Source: Nocardia jiangxiensis NBRC 101359 | GTDB taxonomy: Bacteria > Actinomycetota > Actinomycetes > Mycobacteriales > Mycobacteriaceae | NCBI RefSeq assembly: GCF_000308615.1 | Contig: NZ_BAGB01000040.1 | Location: 295,259 to 359,258 of the forward strand | Direction: 5' to 3' | DNA: 64,000 nt | Shown here: positions 63,521-64,000 of the stretch, piece by piece | Layout: every line of letters begins with the position of its first letter | How positions within the stretch are numbered: the stretch's first letter is position 1 | The notes under the pieces: generated by a model | What the model was told of the DNA's origin: nothing | What the model saw: the letters and a program-made list of their open reading frames with translations, nothing else | The model's database searches: none | Translations under genes and position numbers: made by a program

Positions 63521-64000
63521 TCACGGCAGCACCGCCCGGTCGGCGAGTTCGATTGCGAGATCGATGAGTTCGTAGATGCGCAGTCCGGGCTTCCACAGCG
63601 ATCCGTCCACCACCACGGTGACGGTGTGCGCTTCCCGGTGTACCTGTTTGATGTGCGCCTCGAGTTCCACGGTGCCGTCGCTGGGCAGGAACTGCCCCCG
63701 GTAGCGCCAGGAGAATTCGATATCGCACGGGATGCGGAACACCGGATCGGTCATCTCCGCCGCGAATCCCGCGTCGAGCATCCACTCCTGCACCGCGTGG
63801 ATCACCGACTCCACCCCGAGCGAGCCGGGAATCACCGGGTCGAGGTGGAAGTGCCGGTCGAAATACCAGTCGGTATCGTCGATCTCACGCAGCGAGTGCA
63901 GGTAACCGGCCTGGTACTTGCCGCCGCCGTCGACCACCTCGACGCGGTCGATCAAGGCCAGGGTGCGGCGCGCGCACAGCGGCGCGGCCGGATCGGCCCG
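63521..64000 (-). CDS. pfaC: PfaC-like synthase, C-terminal FabA-type dehydratase (runs off right edge)
   Basis: The frame enters from the right edge without a start and ends at 63521, giving 159 residues. After an Ala/Pro-rich linker (RADPAAPLCARR) comes a FabA-like hotdog dehydratase: TLALIDRVEVVDGGGKYQAGYL, DTDWYFDRHFHLDPVIPGSLGVESVIHAVQEW and ISYRGQ-like WRYRGQFLPSDGTVE. The His in HFHLDPVIPG corresponds to the FabA active-site His loop. Such domains at the end of PfaC dehydrate or isomerise chains during PUFA synthesis. A gene start at 63955 (TTG) is unlikely, because the coding frame continues upstream. Confidence 0.85.
   Translation of the reverse strand, partial: RADPAAPLCARRTLALIDRVEVVDGGGKYQAGYLHSLREIDDTDWYFDRHFHLDPVIPGSLGVESVIHAVQEWMLDAGFAAEMTDPVFRIPCDIEFSWRYRGQFLPSDGTVELEAHIKQVHREAHTVTVVVDGSLWKPGLRIYELIDLAIELADRAVLP

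Overview
The window is high-GC DNA with actinomycete codon use, polar GGAGG-type ribosome sites and many ATGA/GTGA start-stop overlaps. The gene content (P450 clusters, fatty acyl-AMP ligases, cyclopropane-synthase-type methyltransferases, wax ester synthase, DUF2267, deazaflavin-type nitroreductase) points to a mycolic-acid actinomycete. The secreted protein at 48459-49154 looks like a family I associate with Nocardia, so Nocardia is my best guess; this is inference, since no rRNA or housekeeping marker is present.

Region 1 (1-8.2 kb): a GntR regulator with a divergent PEBP/SDR pair, then a metal or sulfur stress island. A CsoR/CstR-type repressor, DUF2892, DUF302 and a Tat-exported multicopper oxidase form one minus-strand operon beside an MMPL transporter. 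Three near-identical ATACCCC/GGGGTAT palindromes lie in front of the repressor gene and the MMPL gene.

Region 2 (8.3-24 kb): a dormancy/hypoxia-type set that is decaying. A frameshifted wax ester synthase, adenosine-specific kinase, DUF2267 protein and a group 3b-like [NiFe]-hydrogenase operon with its maturation protease carry stops, frameshifts and internal deletions in almost every hydrogenase gene. DosR-like boxes precede some of these genes and a CBS-domain gene. Around them are a secreted GH65-type protein, a deazaflavin-type reductase, alpha/beta hydrolases, a divergent NAD-dependent DNA ligase and an internally deleted prolyl iminopeptidase.

Region 3 (24.4-47.6 kb): the most interesting part, a large lipid-tailoring cluster with five cytochromes P450 and two FAD oxidoreductases. 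It holds two parallel acyl-carrier-protein cassettes. Cassette A (minus strand, 28.2-34.6 kb) has a fatty acyl-AMP ligase fused to a hotdog thioesterase, a type II thioesterase, P450, methyltransferase, ACP and membrane desaturase. Cassette B (plus strand, 40.6-45.6 kb) has an AMP ligase, two soluble diiron desaturase-like proteins, hotdog thioesterase, ACP and methyltransferase. The likely logic is: activate a fatty acid as acyl-AMP, load it on a dedicated ACP, desaturate, methylate or cyclopropanate, oxidise with P450/FAD enzymes, and release by thioesterase.

Region 4 (47.6-64 kb): a NERD-like protein, a secreted protein, a flavin/2Fe-2S reductase, then a plus-strand operon of acyl-CoA dehydrogenase, hotdog thioesterase, hydrolase, a complete Ugp-like ABC importer and an embedded phosphodiesterase. 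A 44-bp perfect palindrome separates it from a minus-strand operon: PfaC-type dehydratase end (running off the right edge), PfaD, fused AccD-AccA, AccB and AccC, i.e. part of a PUFA-synthase-like pathway with its own malonyl-CoA supply. No tRNA, rRNA, CRISPR array, insertion sequence or origin was seen.
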